A stretch of DNA of 34,180 bases from an uncultured Prevotella sp. Lineage in GTDB: Bacteria; Bacteroidota; Bacteroidia; Bacteroidales; Bacteroidaceae. The DNA lies in NCBI GenBank assembly GCA_934190685.1, contig CAKPTK010000007.1, positions 1-34,180 on the forward strand, read 5' to 3'. The notes beneath the pieces are model-generated. The model was not told where the DNA came from. It made no database searches and was given only the letters and a program-made list of their open reading frames with translations. Made by a program: the position numbers and the translations under genes. Below, in pieces: positions 18,178 to 26,438 of the stretch. The stretch's first letter is position 1. Each line of letters opens with the position of its first letter.

Positions 18178-18204
18178 ACGATTCTTCAAATGATTGAAAC
18201 CAAA

Positions 18205-18238
18205 AGCCACCTGCTACCCGAAGGCAAGACAGATGGCT
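18205..18238 (-). promoter_or_regulatory. Hairpin between susD and the phosphatase gene
   Basis: AGCCACCTG and CAGATGGCT form a 9-bp stem with one mismatch and a 16-base loop, followed on the minus strand by TTTTGGTTT. It begins 23 bases after the susD stop. It could partly terminate the susCD transcript, reducing phosphatase expression. Confidence 0.45.
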
Positions 18239-18260
18239 CGGTCTAATTTAAATACCGCTT

Positions 18261-19877
18261 TTATTCTTCATAACCTGGATTCTGATTCCAGTTGGTGTTT
18301 TCTTTCAGAATAACGTCCGGCACAGGAAGGATGCGACAGGTCTTATCGAAGCGGGCATCCGGGTTGCTGTGGGTGTGGAAACCATACTCATTCTCGAAAG
18401 TTCCGAAACGGATCATGTCATTGCGACGCCAATTCTCGTCAAAGAATTCTCTGCCACGCTCGTCAAGAATCTCCTGAAGGGAGGGTTCATGATTCAGGCT
18501 CGGCGCGTGCACATAGGCTCGAATCTGGTTGAACAAGCTTTGGGGAGTGTCACCGTTGGTCGCTGTTGCGCCACGCTTGATAGCCTCAGCCTTGGTCAAC
18601 AAGATGTCGGCATATCGGAAGATTGGCACATCATTGCTCTGATAGCGGTCGTAGGCACTGTATTCATTAGGATTTGGATAGAACTTGATGGAACGATAGC
18701 CCTGACGCCAACCATCTGGAGTGGCACCACAGTTGAGCGAGGCAAGGCCACCTTTCTGGAGGGTAATGGTCTTGGTCAGTTCCAATTGCGAACCTTTATA
18801 AATATAGGCGGCATTGGTTTCCTCGCCAGTGATGGCGTCATGGATGAACACCTTGCCCATCAGCACGGCTTTGTTGCGGTCGTCGCCCTCCAAACAGAAA
18901 AGATTGGAAAATTCGGGGTTCATCGCACAGATTCCGGCACAAGACTTGCCCATCTTGCCTCCATAATAACCCTGTGTGTCGCCGTCGTCAATGCGGCGGA
19001 AGGTGCGGTAGCGTCCATAAAGCATGCCCTGGGCACTCACCTTGTCGTAAGGCATGGCATAAATGAAATCCTTGATTTGTGAGCCATTGTCATACATGAA
19101 CTTCTTACGGAAGGCGTCATTAAGGTTGAACAGATGGCTATTGATGATGTCGTCGCAATATCTCACACAGTCGTTGAGCTTGCTGTTGGAAGTCGTGGCG
19201 GCATCATACTGTGTCACGTCACCACAAGTGTAGACCCCCCAATTGATATACAACTTGACAAGCAGGGCCTCGGCCATCCACTTGTTAGGCTTGCCATAGG
19301 TGGAGGCATCGTTCTTGTCGGAGAGGTCGGGAAGACATTCCTTCACTTCTTTCTCGATAAACTCTGCCACGTCTTTACGCGAGCTGCGCACTACAGCCTC
19401 GTCGTCGACAGGCAGATGGTCAAGCACAGGCACATCGCCATAGCTGTCCATGAGGATGAAATGATAGAACGCTCTCATCAAGCGGGCTGGAGCAGCCGTC
19501 TTGGGGCTGTCCTTGAATTCGTCAATAATCTTGTTGCACTTAGTGATGCCGCTCGCCAAATCACTCCAATAGTTGGCTGGGGCGTCCCCCGACTTGAAAT
19601 TGTGGATAGAGGGATGTATGTTCTCGCCCTTGTCAAAATAGTCCGTGCCAAACGAGACACCGGTAGCCTCGTCTGACGAGAAGGTCTGGACACGGTTGTA
19701 GTTGTTGCCGAGGGCGGTGCGGAACGAGTAATAGACATCCGACATCTTGCCTTCTATCGCTACGGGGTCAGTAGGATAGTCTGTGTATTTGGATTTCACA
19801 TCCACATCGAGGTCAGTGCAGCTGGCGGTGATGCCGAGCACTACCATTGCCAATGTTGTCTTGAATATCTTGTTCAT
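18261..19877 (-). CDS. SusD/RagB-family surface lipoprotein
   Basis: Surface ligand-binding lipoprotein that caps a SusC-type TonB-dependent transporter. The 538-residue protein starts with a lipoprotein signal ending LGITASC (lipidated Cys20). The N-terminal helical region contains the TPR-like SusD core (YWSDLASGITKCNKIIDEF), and the C-terminal RagB/SusD domain ends with the family pattern ILDERGREFFDENWRRNDMI and a final NPGYEE. The gene is 36 bp after susC. Ligand specificity cannot be read from the sequence; the adjacent phosphatase and convergent sulfatases suggest a phosphorylated and/or sulfated compound. Confidence 0.95.
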   Translation of the reverse strand: MNKIFKTTLAMVVLGITASCTDLDVDVKSKYTDYPTDPVAIEGKMSDVYYSFRTALGNNYNRVQTFSSDEATGVSFGTDYFDKGENIHPSIHNFKSGDAPANYWSDLASGITKCNKIIDEFKDSPKTAAPARLMRAFYHFILMDSYGDVPVLDHLPVDDEAVVRSSRKDVAEFIEKEVKECLPDLSDKNDASTYGKPNKWMAEALLVKLYINWGVYTCGDVTQYDAATTSNSKLNDCVRYCDDIINSHLFNLNDAFRKKFMYDNGSQIKDFIYAMPYDKVSAQGMLYGRYRTFRRIDDGDTQGYYGGKMGKSCAGICAMNPEFSNLFCLEGDDRNKAVLMGKVFIHDAITGEETNAAYIYKGSQLELTKTITLQKGGLASLNCGATPDGWRQGYRSIKFYPNPNEYSAYDRYQSNDVPIFRYADILLTKAEAIKRGATATNGDTPQSLFNQIRAYVHAPSLNHEPSLQEILDERGREFFDENWRRNDMIRFGTFENEYGFHTHSNPDARFDKTCRILPVPDVILKENTNWNQNPGYEE

Positions 19878-19913
19878 TGCTTTGATTCTTTAATGTCTTA
19901 GTTTGTTTTTCTT

Positions 19914-22900
19914 TTAGAAGTTCACCTTCATGCCCAACATGAACGTGCGAGTGCGTGGATAATAGTTGTTGCGCCAAACGATACCTGGAGTAAGACCGCC
20001 TAAGTTCACTTCCGGATCTACACCTTTGAAGCCCGTGATGGTGAACACGTTGTTGCAGGTGGCATAGAGGGAAAGGTTGCTCACCCAGTCGCCAATCTTA
20101 CCGAAGTTATAAGTCAACGTCATGGAGGAAAGGCGCAGATAACTGCCGTTCTCGATATAGCGGTCTGAGGGCTTCTGCGAGTTCACGTCGCCATAGCGTT
20201 GGTCCACGAGAGCCTCAGCAAGCACGTTCTTACCCTGGCTGAGCATGGAGATGGCGTTGCCCTGTGCACGGAGGCCATTGAAAATTTTGTTGCCCACCAC
20301 GCCTTGGAAGAACATGTTCAGCGACCAATTTTGATAGCTGAGAGTGTTGTTCCAGCCAAAAGTCAACTTCGGTTGTGCGCTACCGACCTTTGTCCGGTCT
20401 TTGTCTTGAGGATCAATGGTGGTCTCTCCGGTACGCTCTCCAGTTTTTGCGTCGTGTACATAGAACTTTGAGGTTCCGTTCTCGTCATATCCTGCCCATT
20501 CGTAGGTATAGAACTGTCCGATTGGACAACCCTCCATCAGTCGTTGAACATAGACACCGGTATTGCCACTCAACTCTGGAGAAGCCTCGTCGATATATTT
20601 CACGGAATAAGTAGCATTTGATAGTTTCTCCACCACGTTCTTGTTATGTGACAGGTTGAGTGTGGTATTCCATTCGAAGGTCTTGGTCTTCACCGGCACG
20701 GCATTGATGGTCAGCTCCACACCCTTGTTACTGATATCTCCCACATTAGCGGTCATCAGTCCATATGGGAAGCGGTTGGTAGACACAGGGTAATCATAGA
20801 TCAAGTCGCTTGTATGCTTGTCGTAGTATTCGATGGTACCCGAGAGACGGTTGTGGAGCATGCTGAAATCAAGTCCGACATTGAACATGCCGGTGCGTTC
20901 CCACTTCAGGTCGGGGTTGGCATTGCTCAAAGCCGCCACCGTATGTTTCTGAGATACCACACCGTTGACATCTGTATAGGAGAACCACCCCGACGCACCG
21001 TAAGTGCGGATGGCGGTATAGGCGTCAAAGCCCTGGGAGTTGCCACTCACACCATACCCGACACGAAACTTCAAATCATCAAAGAGATGGAGTTTCTTCA
21101 CAAAATTCTCCTCGCTCAAGCGCCATGCGGCAGAGATTGAGGGGAAGGAGCCCCAACGATTGTTCTTTCCGAAAGCGGAAGAACCGTCGCGGCGGAGCGT
21201 GGCCTGCAAATTGTATTTTCCATTGAGCGAATAGTTCAAACGGCCGAAGAAGGAAATCATACGAAGAGTTGACTCAGCCCCACTCTGCACGGCGTCCATG
21301 CCGTCAATGGCATTGGCAAAGGAGAGGTTGTACCATTTCAGATTGTCATTATAGAAATCCTTGACCGTGAGTCCAAAACCATCGTTGCTGTTGTTTTCCT
21401 CCCAAGAATAGCCAAGCATCAAACCCAAACGGTGGATTTTGGCAAGGGTCGTGTCATAGGTGCCATAGAGTTCAAACACGGTCTTGTTGTTCTGACAAGT
21501 GTTCCGGGTGGCTTGTCCATTGGTGTTCACAATCTGCGATTTTGTAGAATGGTATTGACTGTAGGTATTCTGGTCTGCCATATAAGAGTAGTTGGCACTC
21601 AAGATGAGTCCTTCGATAATCTTGAGGTCTGCCTTTCCGGTCACTTGCATTCTTCTGTAGACGGTCTTCTCGGTATCTTCGTTGAGCATGGATACCGGAT
21701 TGTAGTAGTTGGTCACCGAGGTTGAACCGAACCATGTGCCGTCTGCATTTCTGACAGGCTGTAGGGGGGAATAGTAGACCATGGCGTCGGTGACGCTCAT
21801 GCCTTTCACACCATTCACCACACCCTCTGCTGTTGTCTGGTTGGCATTGACGCCAAGCGCCAAGGTGAGATGATCCTTGAGCACCATCGACTGCGCCAAG
21901 GCACGGGCTCCAAAGGTCTTGTTGTCCGTGTTGCGGATGACACCCTGGCGGTCCACATAGTTGAGACTGACATTATAGTTGGAACGGTCATTACCGCCGC
22001 TCACCGCAAGGTTGTGGCTGTGGGACACACCGGTACGCTCCACTTGTTTCTGCCAATTTGTATCGGCCCCCTCGTCGCTGGGCAACGTGAATTTATTTAC
22101 TTTGGCATAATTGCGCAAATCGGTAGCAGTGGCGAGTTTGAGGTCTTTCGCCACATTGTCCATGGCAACATAACCATTGTAGTTCACATGGGCTGCTCCC
22201 CGCTTGCCTTTCTTGGTGGTCACAATAATCACACCATTGGCGGCCTTCGAACCATAGATGGCTGTAGCGGTGGCATCGCGAAGCACGTCGATGCTCTCGA
22301 TATCATCAGCTGCGACAAGGGAGAGATCCACACCCGGAATGCCATCCACTATATAATAAGGTTGCATGGCGTCCCCCTCTCGCAGGGTGGAAGCTCCACG
22401 GAGGATGACTGAGGAGTTTGGCTCATTGGGATTGCTGCTGGTGGTAATGGTCAGACCCGGCACCTTACCCTGAAGCATTTCTGCCGGTGTGGTGTAGACA
22501 CCCTTATTGAGATCTGAAGCATTGACTGTAGTAATAGAAGAGGTGATGTCTTTGCGCTGCATGTGTCCATAGCCCACCACGACCACCTCGTTGAGTTGTC
22601 TATTGTCGCCTTTCAAAGACACATTCATGTCCTTGTCCGCTTTCACAAAAGCTTTCTCATAACCGATGTAGGACACGGACACCATGGCTCCGCGTTTCAC
22701 GTTCGACAGAGAGAAATTGCCCTCTACATCAGTAATGGCCTTGAGATTGGTTCCATCCACGACAACGGTAGCACCGATGACGGCTTCGCCCTTCTCGTCA
22801 ACCACTCTGCCGTTGACCTGCATCACATCAGTTACTGTTTCCAAGACTTTGGTCTTGGTTGCGACTGCGGGCAAAAATTGACACGTACCGCCCGCCAATA

Positions 22901-22934
22901 GAAGCATAAACAATGCTTGTTTGCTTACTTTCAT
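19914..22934 (-). CDS. SusC/RagA-family TonB-dependent outer-membrane transporter
   Basis: TonB-dependent import channel paired with the downstream SusD. The 1006-residue protein has a signal peptide (to ~25), a carboxypeptidase-D regulatory-like domain (~40-120, VNGRVVDEKGEAVIGATV), the TonB-box-like LNEVVVVGYG, the plug (~135-240, with YYIVDGIPG and GVIIVTTKKGK) and a 22-strand-type barrel ending in MLGMKVNF. Length is typical. There is no N-terminal extension for FecR/ECF-sigma signalling, and no adjacent regulator (hybrid two-component, SusR or ECF sigma) in the window, so regulation is from elsewhere or unknown. Confidence 0.96.
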   Translation of the reverse strand: MKVSKQALFMLLLAGGTCQFLPAVATKTKVLETVTDVMQVNGRVVDEKGEAVIGATVVVDGTNLKAITDVEGNFSLSNVKRGAMVSVSYIGYEKAFVKADKDMNVSLKGDNRQLNEVVVVGYGHMQRKDITSSITTVNASDLNKGVYTTPAEMLQGKVPGLTITTSSNPNEPNSSVILRGASTLREGDAMQPYYIVDGIPGVDLSLVAADDIESIDVLRDATATAIYGSKAANGVIIVTTKKGKRGAAHVNYNGYVAMDNVAKDLKLATATDLRNYAKVNKFTLPSDEGADTNWQKQVERTGVSHSHNLAVSGGNDRSNYNVSLNYVDRQGVIRNTDNKTFGARALAQSMVLKDHLTLALGVNANQTTAEGVVNGVKGMSVTDAMVYYSPLQPVRNADGTWFGSTSVTNYYNPVSMLNEDTEKTVYRRMQVTGKADLKIIEGLILSANYSYMADQNTYSQYHSTKSQIVNTNGQATRNTCQNNKTVFELYGTYDTTLAKIHRLGLMLGYSWEENNSNDGFGLTVKDFYNDNLKWYNLSFANAIDGMDAVQSGAESTLRMISFFGRLNYSLNGKYNLQATLRRDGSSAFGKNNRWGSFPSISAAWRLSEENFVKKLHLFDDLKFRVGYGVSGNSQGFDAYTAIRTYGASGWFSYTDVNGVVSQKHTVAALSNANPDLKWERTGMFNVGLDFSMLHNRLSGTIEYYDKHTSDLIYDYPVSTNRFPYGLMTANVGDISNKGVELTINAVPVKTKTFEWNTTLNLSHNKNVVEKLSNATYSVKYIDEASPELSGNTGVYVQRLMEGCPIGQFYTYEWAGYDENGTSKFYVHDAKTGERTGETTIDPQDKDRTKVGSAQPKLTFGWNNTLSYQNWSLNMFFQGVVGNKIFNGLRAQGNAISMLSQGKNVLAEALVDQRYGDVNSQKPSDRYIENGSYLRLSSMTLTYNFGKIGDWVSNLSLYATCNNVFTITGFKGVDPEVNLGGLTPGIVWRNNYYPRTRTFMLGMKVNF

Positions 22935-22968
22935 CCTAAAAACAATTTATTGTACTAAAATCTGGAGG

Positions 22969-22976
22969 CAAAGGTA
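22969..22976 (-). promoter_or_regulatory. Candidate -7 box for susC-susD-phosphatase
   Basis: TACCTTTGC on the minus strand, a perfect -7 box 35 bp before the susC start. No TTTG is found 19-21 bases upstream, which fits a promoter needing an activator, as is usual for Sus-type operons. Confidence 0.55.
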
Positions 22977-23207
22977 CAACCGTTGTTTTTCAGTAGTGTT
23001 ACAATAGTATGCATATCAAATGATAAAATAAATACAACTTTCGTAACAATTATTTTTAGAAAGTCACACAATACCGTTGTGATTTCGTGCTATATGAAAC
23101 GATTTCGCAAAAAAAGAACTATTCAAAACGCCTATGAGACTTTCTGGAATATTGGCATTGTCTTTCCATCTCATACCCTCTTCATTTACACCGACCGTTC
23201 CACATAG

Positions 23208-23336
23208 CTATTGGACTTTGATTTGTTCAACAATCTCATCCACTGTCATATGCCTTGTATAAAGTTTCTGTACGTTGGGGAAGATGTTTGCCGCCGGCTT
23301 TGGGGAGTATAGCCCTATTTTTATATTCCACCTATA
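23208..23336 (-). pseudogene. Possible 3' remnant of a protein gene
   Basis: A 42-codon stop-free stretch on the minus strand reads IFPNVQKLYTRHMTVDEIVE and ends IKVQ then TAG. Its composition looks protein-like, but it begins just after a stop and has no plausible start except a Met 13 codons from the end. It may be the tail of a decayed gene. I cannot name a family, and chance is a real alternative. Confidence 0.2.
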
Positions 23337-23341
23337 TCATC

Positions 23342-23368
23342 GACAAAAGTGTCCAAGTCACTTTCGTC
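23342..23368. repeat. Hairpin before the CG-rich tract
   Basis: GACAAAAGTG and CACTTTCGTC form a 10-bp stem with one mismatch and a 7-base loop, ending 3 bases before the alternating CG/CA tract. Confidence 0.55.
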
Positions 23369-23371
23369 TCT

Positions 23372-23393
23372 CGCGCGCACGCGCACGCGCGTA
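23372..23393. repeat. Alternating pyrimidine-purine (CG/CA) tract
   Basis: Twenty-two bases of strict pyrimidine-purine alternation, almost all CG with two CA steps, set in an AT-rich intergenic region. Such tracts favour left-handed Z-DNA under negative supercoiling. Confidence 0.75.
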
Positions 23394-23407
23394 AAATTTT
23401 CAACAAG

Positions 23408-23513
23408 AATCATACATCCTACACAAATCAACCGTAATTCATTGATTTCAAACGAGATACAATCTGTTTCGCCTTACACGAATCATACACAAATCATACA
23501 TTATCCTACACAA
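23408..23513. repeat. Imperfect repeats of AATCATACA / TCCTACACAA
   Basis: Full units at 23408-23426 (AATCATACATCCTACACAA) and 23492-23513 (the same with TTA inserted after AATCATACA), and a partial unit at 23481-23492. AATCATAC also occurs at 23766. Spacing is irregular, so this is not a CRISPR array. Confidence 0.55.
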
Positions 23514-23609
23514 CGACAGCTTCGTTTCCTGTGTCAAGAAATCCAACGCTCGTCAATCTTTGTAAAATAAATTCACGTCCTTTCAAAACTTACTCGCCCA
23601 TTCACAGAT

Positions 23610-23650
23610 CGTTAGTGCGCCATTAGCGATGCGTTAATGGCACACTAACG
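23610..23650. repeat. 16-bp inverted repeat
   Basis: CGTTAGTGCGCCATTA and TAATGGCACACTAACG are complementary except at one position, around a 9-base loop. There is no T-run after it and no gene ends close by, so it is not a simple terminator. Confidence 0.7.
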
Positions 23651-23653
23651 GAA

Positions 23654-23671
23654 TTTTCACCGCGGTGAAAA
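23654..23671. repeat. 18-bp perfect palindrome
   Basis: TTTTCACCGCGGTGAAAA, perfectly self-complementary without a spacer, 4 bases after the 16-bp inverted repeat. It could be a dimeric protein-binding site or part of a dispersed repeat. Confidence 0.65.
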
Positions 23672-23832
23672 ATTAATTAGTCCGCCAGTTCTCCACAAGA
23701 AGCCGCCTTGCGGTTCGTGACGAATCAGCCTACGGGGGAAAACGCGGAAACGGTTTGTAAAATAAAATCATACGATATTCACTCCAACATCTCTATAAAA
23801 ACAAGTAAATAGTTATCTATAGACACAATTGA

Positions 23833-23873
23833 AAAAAGCGAGCTTGCATCATGACAATGCAAGCTCGCTTTTT
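23833..23873. terminator. Intrinsic terminator of pnp
   Basis: A perfect 17-bp stem (AAAAAGCGAGCTTGCAT and its complement) with a 7-base loop and T-runs on both strands, 30 bp after the pnp stop codon. It would work in both directions. Confidence 0.92.
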
Positions 23874-23903
23874 ATGTCAAGTTCTCCCAAGAGAACCTAT
23901 TGA

Positions 23904-26249
23904 TTAGTCAATGTCGTTGTTGTGGTCGAGAGAGTCATCGAAATCCTTGGGCTCACGCTCTGCCATAGGATCATGATACTCGGCGTTGTTGTTATGATGC
24001 TCGAAACGACGCTGCTCGCCACGCTCTGGACGAGGACGACGCTCACCACGCTCCGGGCGAGGACGACGCTCACCACGCTCCGGGCGAGGACGACGCTCAC
24101 GCTCTACGTATCCCTCTGGCTTTGGAAGAAGCACACGGCGAGAAAGCTTATACTTGCCAGTCTTTGGATCAATCTCAAGAAGTTTCACCTTAATCTTGTC
24201 ACCCTCCTTGATACCTGCTTCCTCAACAGTCTCCAAGCGCTTCCAGTCAATCTCCGAGATATGGAGCAGACCGTCCTTGCCCGGGAGAATCTCTACGAAA
24301 CAGCCATAAGGCATGATGCTGCGAACAGTACCCTCGTAAACCTCACCAACCTCAGGAACAGCTACGATAGCCTTGATCTTGCCAAGCGCTGCGTCAATAC
24401 TGTCCTTGTTTGGTGCGCTCACCTGTACCTTGCCAACACCGTCCACCTCGTCGATAGTGATGGTAGCGCCTGTGTCTTCCTGCATCTGCTGGATAATCTT
24501 TCCACCAGGACCGATAACGGCACCAATGAACTCCTTGGGAATCTCAATCTGAACGATACGTGGAACCTGTGGCTTCAGCTCTGGACGTGGCTCTGCCAAT
24601 GTCTCAAGCATCTTGCCGAGGATATGCTCGCGGCCGGCCTTGGCCTGCATGAGGGCCTTCTCGAGAATTTCGAAGCTCAGACCGTCGCACTTGATATCCA
24701 TCTGTGTGGCGGTAAGACCGTCACGTGTACCTGTGGTCTTGAAGTCCATGTCGCCCAAGTGGTCCTCATCACCGAGGATGTCGCTCAGCACAGCATATTT
24801 CTCCTCACCAGGGTTCTTGATCAGACCCATAGCGATACCAGAAACAGGCTTCTTCATAGGAACACCGGCATCCATCAACGCCAAAGTTCCGGCACAAACT
24901 GTAGCCATGGAAGAAGAACCGTTGGACTCGAGAATCTGGCTCACAAGACGAACTGTGTAAGGATAATCCTCAGGAATCTGGCCCTTCAATCCACGCCATG
25001 CCAAGTGGCCGTGACCGATTTCACGACGGCCGACACCACGCTGCGCCTTGGCCTCACCTGTACAGAATGGAGGGAAGTTATAGTGGAGCATGAAGCGCTG
25101 ATAGCTCTTGTTGAGCACATCGTCGATCATCTTCTCATCGAGCTTTGTACCGAGTGTACAAGTAGAGAGACTCATCGTCTCGCCACGCTGGAAGATAGCC
25201 GATCCGTGAGGCATCGGCAGTGGGCTTACCTCACACCAGATAGGACGAATCTCGTCGGTCTTACGGCCATCGAGACGCTTACCCTCGTCGAGGATGCAAC
25301 GGCGCATGGAGTCGCGCATCACGTCGGAATAGTAGCGGTCTACCATTGCGTGCTTAGCCTCGAGCTCTTCCTCAGAAAGGTCTGTGTGAGCGGCATCATA
25401 AGCCTCCTCGAAGTCTGTCTTGATTTTGTCGAAAGCTTCCTCACGGCTCTTCTTGTCGTGGTCGCCAGCCTGAGCGATGGCGTAGCACTTGTCATAGGTT
25501 TCCTTCTTTACCTGTTCGCGGAGATCCTCATCGTTCTCCTCGTGGCAATACTCGCGTTTCACGTCGGTGCCAAGTTCCTTGGCAAGTTCTGTCTGAAGGT
25601 CGCACATAGGCTTGATAGCCTCGGCAGCCACCTTGAGAGCCTGGATGAGGTCCTGCTCCTGCACTTCCTTCATCTCGCCTTCCACCATCATGATGTTGTC
25701 CTTGGTAGCACCCACCATAATGTCCATGTCGGCCTCCTTCATCTGCTCGAAGGTTGGATCGACAACATATTCGCCATTTATGCGGGCCACACGAACCTCT
25801 GAAATCGGGCACTCGAATGGAATATCTGAACAAGCCATTGCGGCTGAAGCTGCGAATCCTGCCAACGCATCCGGCTGGTCAACACCATCGGCTGAAAGGA
25901 GCATGATGTTCACGAAAACTTCTGCATGATAGTTTGAGGGGAAAAGAGGGCGAAGCACGCGGTCTACAAGACGAGATGTGAGAATCTCGTTGTCGCTTGC
26001 CTTGCCTTCACGCTTGGTGAAGCCTCCAGGGAAACGGCCTGCAGCAGAGTACTGCTCGCGGTAATCAACCTGCAAAGGCATGAAATCTGTTCCGGGAACT
26101 GCATCCTTTGCTGCACAAACAGTTGCAAGAAGGACGGTGTTGCCCATACGGAGCACTACTGAACCGTCGCACTGTTTTGCAACTTTCCCGGTTTCAATGC
26201 TGATGGTTCTTCCATCAGGCAATTGAATGGTCTTAGTAATTACGTTCAT
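23904..26249 (-). CDS. pnp: Polyribonucleotide nucleotidyltransferase (PNPase)
   Basis: Phosphorolytic 3'-5' exoribonuclease that degrades mRNA and releases nucleoside diphosphates; forms a trimer. The 781 residues contain two RNase PH domains (the second with [23 protein letters not shown]), an alpha-helical linker between, a KH domain (~560-620, [12 protein letters not shown]), an S1 domain (~630-700, [20 protein letters not shown]) and a ~75-residue tail. The tail is unusual: three near-perfect copies of RRPRPERGE, then His/Asn-rich and acidic stretches. Such Arg-rich tails may help RNA binding. It is a single-gene unit with its own promoter and terminator. Confidence 0.97.
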   Translation of the reverse strand: MNVITKTIQLPDGRTISIETGKVAKQCDGSVVLRMGNTVLLATVCAAKDAVPGTDFMPLQVDYREQYSAAGRFPGGFTKREGKASDNEILTSRLVDRVLRPLFPSNYHAEVFVNIMLLSADGVDQPDALAGFAASAAMACSDIPFECPISEVRVARINGEYVVDPTFEQMKEADMDIMVGATKDNIMMVEGEMKEVQEQDLIQALKVAAEAIKPMCDLQTELAKELGTDVKREYCHEENDEDLREQVKKETYDKCYAIAQAGDHDKKSREEAFDKIKTDFEEAYDAAHTDLSEEELEAKHAMVDRYYSDVMRDSMRRCILDEGKRLDGRKTDEIRPIWCEVSPLPMPHGSAIFQRGETMSLSTCTLGTKLDEKMIDDVLNKSYQRFMLHYNFPPFCTGEAKAQRGVGRREIGHGHLAWRGLKGQIPEDYPYTVRLVSQILESNGSSSMATVCAGTLALMDAGVPMKKPVSGIAMGLIKNPGEEKYAVLSDILGDEDHLGDMDFKTTGTRDGLTATQMDIKCDGLSFEILEKALMQAKAGREHILGKMLETLAEPRPELKPQVPRIVQIEIPKEFIGAVIGPGGKIIQQMQEDTGATITIDEVDGVGKVQVSAPNKDSIDAALGKIKAIVAVPEVGEVYEGTVRSIMPYGCFVEILPGKDGLLHISEIDWKRLETVEEAGIKEGDKIKVKLLEIDPKTGKYKLSRRVLLPKPEGYVERERRPRPERGERRPRPERGERRPRPERGEQRRFEHHNNNAEYHDPMAEREPKDFDDSLDHNNDID
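24031..24107 (-). repeat. 27-bp tandem repeat in the pnp 3' end
   Basis: Two exact 27-bp units (24031-24057 and 24058-24084) and a partial third from 24085, in frame, each coding nine residues ([13 protein letters not shown]). A degenerate further unit precedes 24031. Exact DNA identity suggests recent slippage and possible length variation between strains. Confidence 0.8.
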
Positions 26250-26295
26250 CTAAATAAAAACTTATTGTTTTTCTAACATCTTTATAAAAATCGCA

Positions 26296-26325
26296 CAAAG
26301 ATAGCGAAATAAAGTGGAACTCAAG
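26296..26325 (-). promoter_or_regulatory. Promoter of pnp
   Basis: -7 box TATCTTTGT (26296-26303 and following base) on the minus strand, with CTTG (26322-26325) 18 bases upstream. The -7 is perfect; the -33 has one mismatch and slightly short spacing. Leader about 40 bases. Confidence 0.6.
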
Positions 26326-26385
26326 CAGAAAGCTTCATTAATTATTCTTTTTTATGATTGACACCGACTTTATAGAAACAAAAAT

Positions 26386-26416
26386 TTTGCGGTTTGCGCT
26401 ATTTCCATTACTTTTG
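26386..26416 (+). promoter_or_regulatory. Promoter of the DUF4369/thioredoxin-like lipoprotein gene
   Basis: TTTG (26386-26389), 19-base spacer, TACTTTTGC (-7 box 26409-26416), a full consensus match ending 22 bp before the start codon. It is divergent from the pnp promoter. Confidence 0.8.
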
Positions 26417-26438
26417 CAGTCAAATTGAACAAAACGAT

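Larger units (their letters stand above)
23559..23766. repeat. 13-bp direct repeat bounding a ~180-bp hairpin segment
   Basis: TTTGTAAAATAAA occurs at 23559-23571 and again at 23754-23766. The 182 bp between contain the long hairpin and the palindrome. Direct repeats around a structured non-coding segment can mark a small inserted element; no transposase is present. Confidence 0.5.
22977..23832. other. Gene-free region with ordered hairpins and repeats
   Basis: The longest non-coding stretch in the window, between susC and the pnp terminator. Open frames here (60-74 codons) lack coding character, and one is produced by the CG-rich tract. From 23342 to 23766 it carries in order: a hairpin, an alternating purine/pyrimidine tract, repeats of AATCATACA, a 13-bp direct repeat, a long hairpin, an 18-bp palindrome, and the second direct-repeat copy. 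Nothing recognisable was seen at 22980-23200 beyond AT-rich sequence. Confidence 0.7.

Noticed and set aside
23255..23437. 60-codon plus-strand frame running through the CG/CA tract
   Set aside because: The Arg/Ala/His-rich part is produced by the tract itself, and no promoter or conserved motif supports translation.
23408..23513. Short repeats considered as a CRISPR array
   Set aside because: Units are too short, imperfect and irregularly spaced, and no cas gene is present.
23922..25802. 626-codon plus-strand open frame antisense to pnp
   Set aside because: Complete overlap with the well-conserved pnp gene; its translation is rich in Leu/Thr/His with no domain, as expected from codon bias of the opposite strand.
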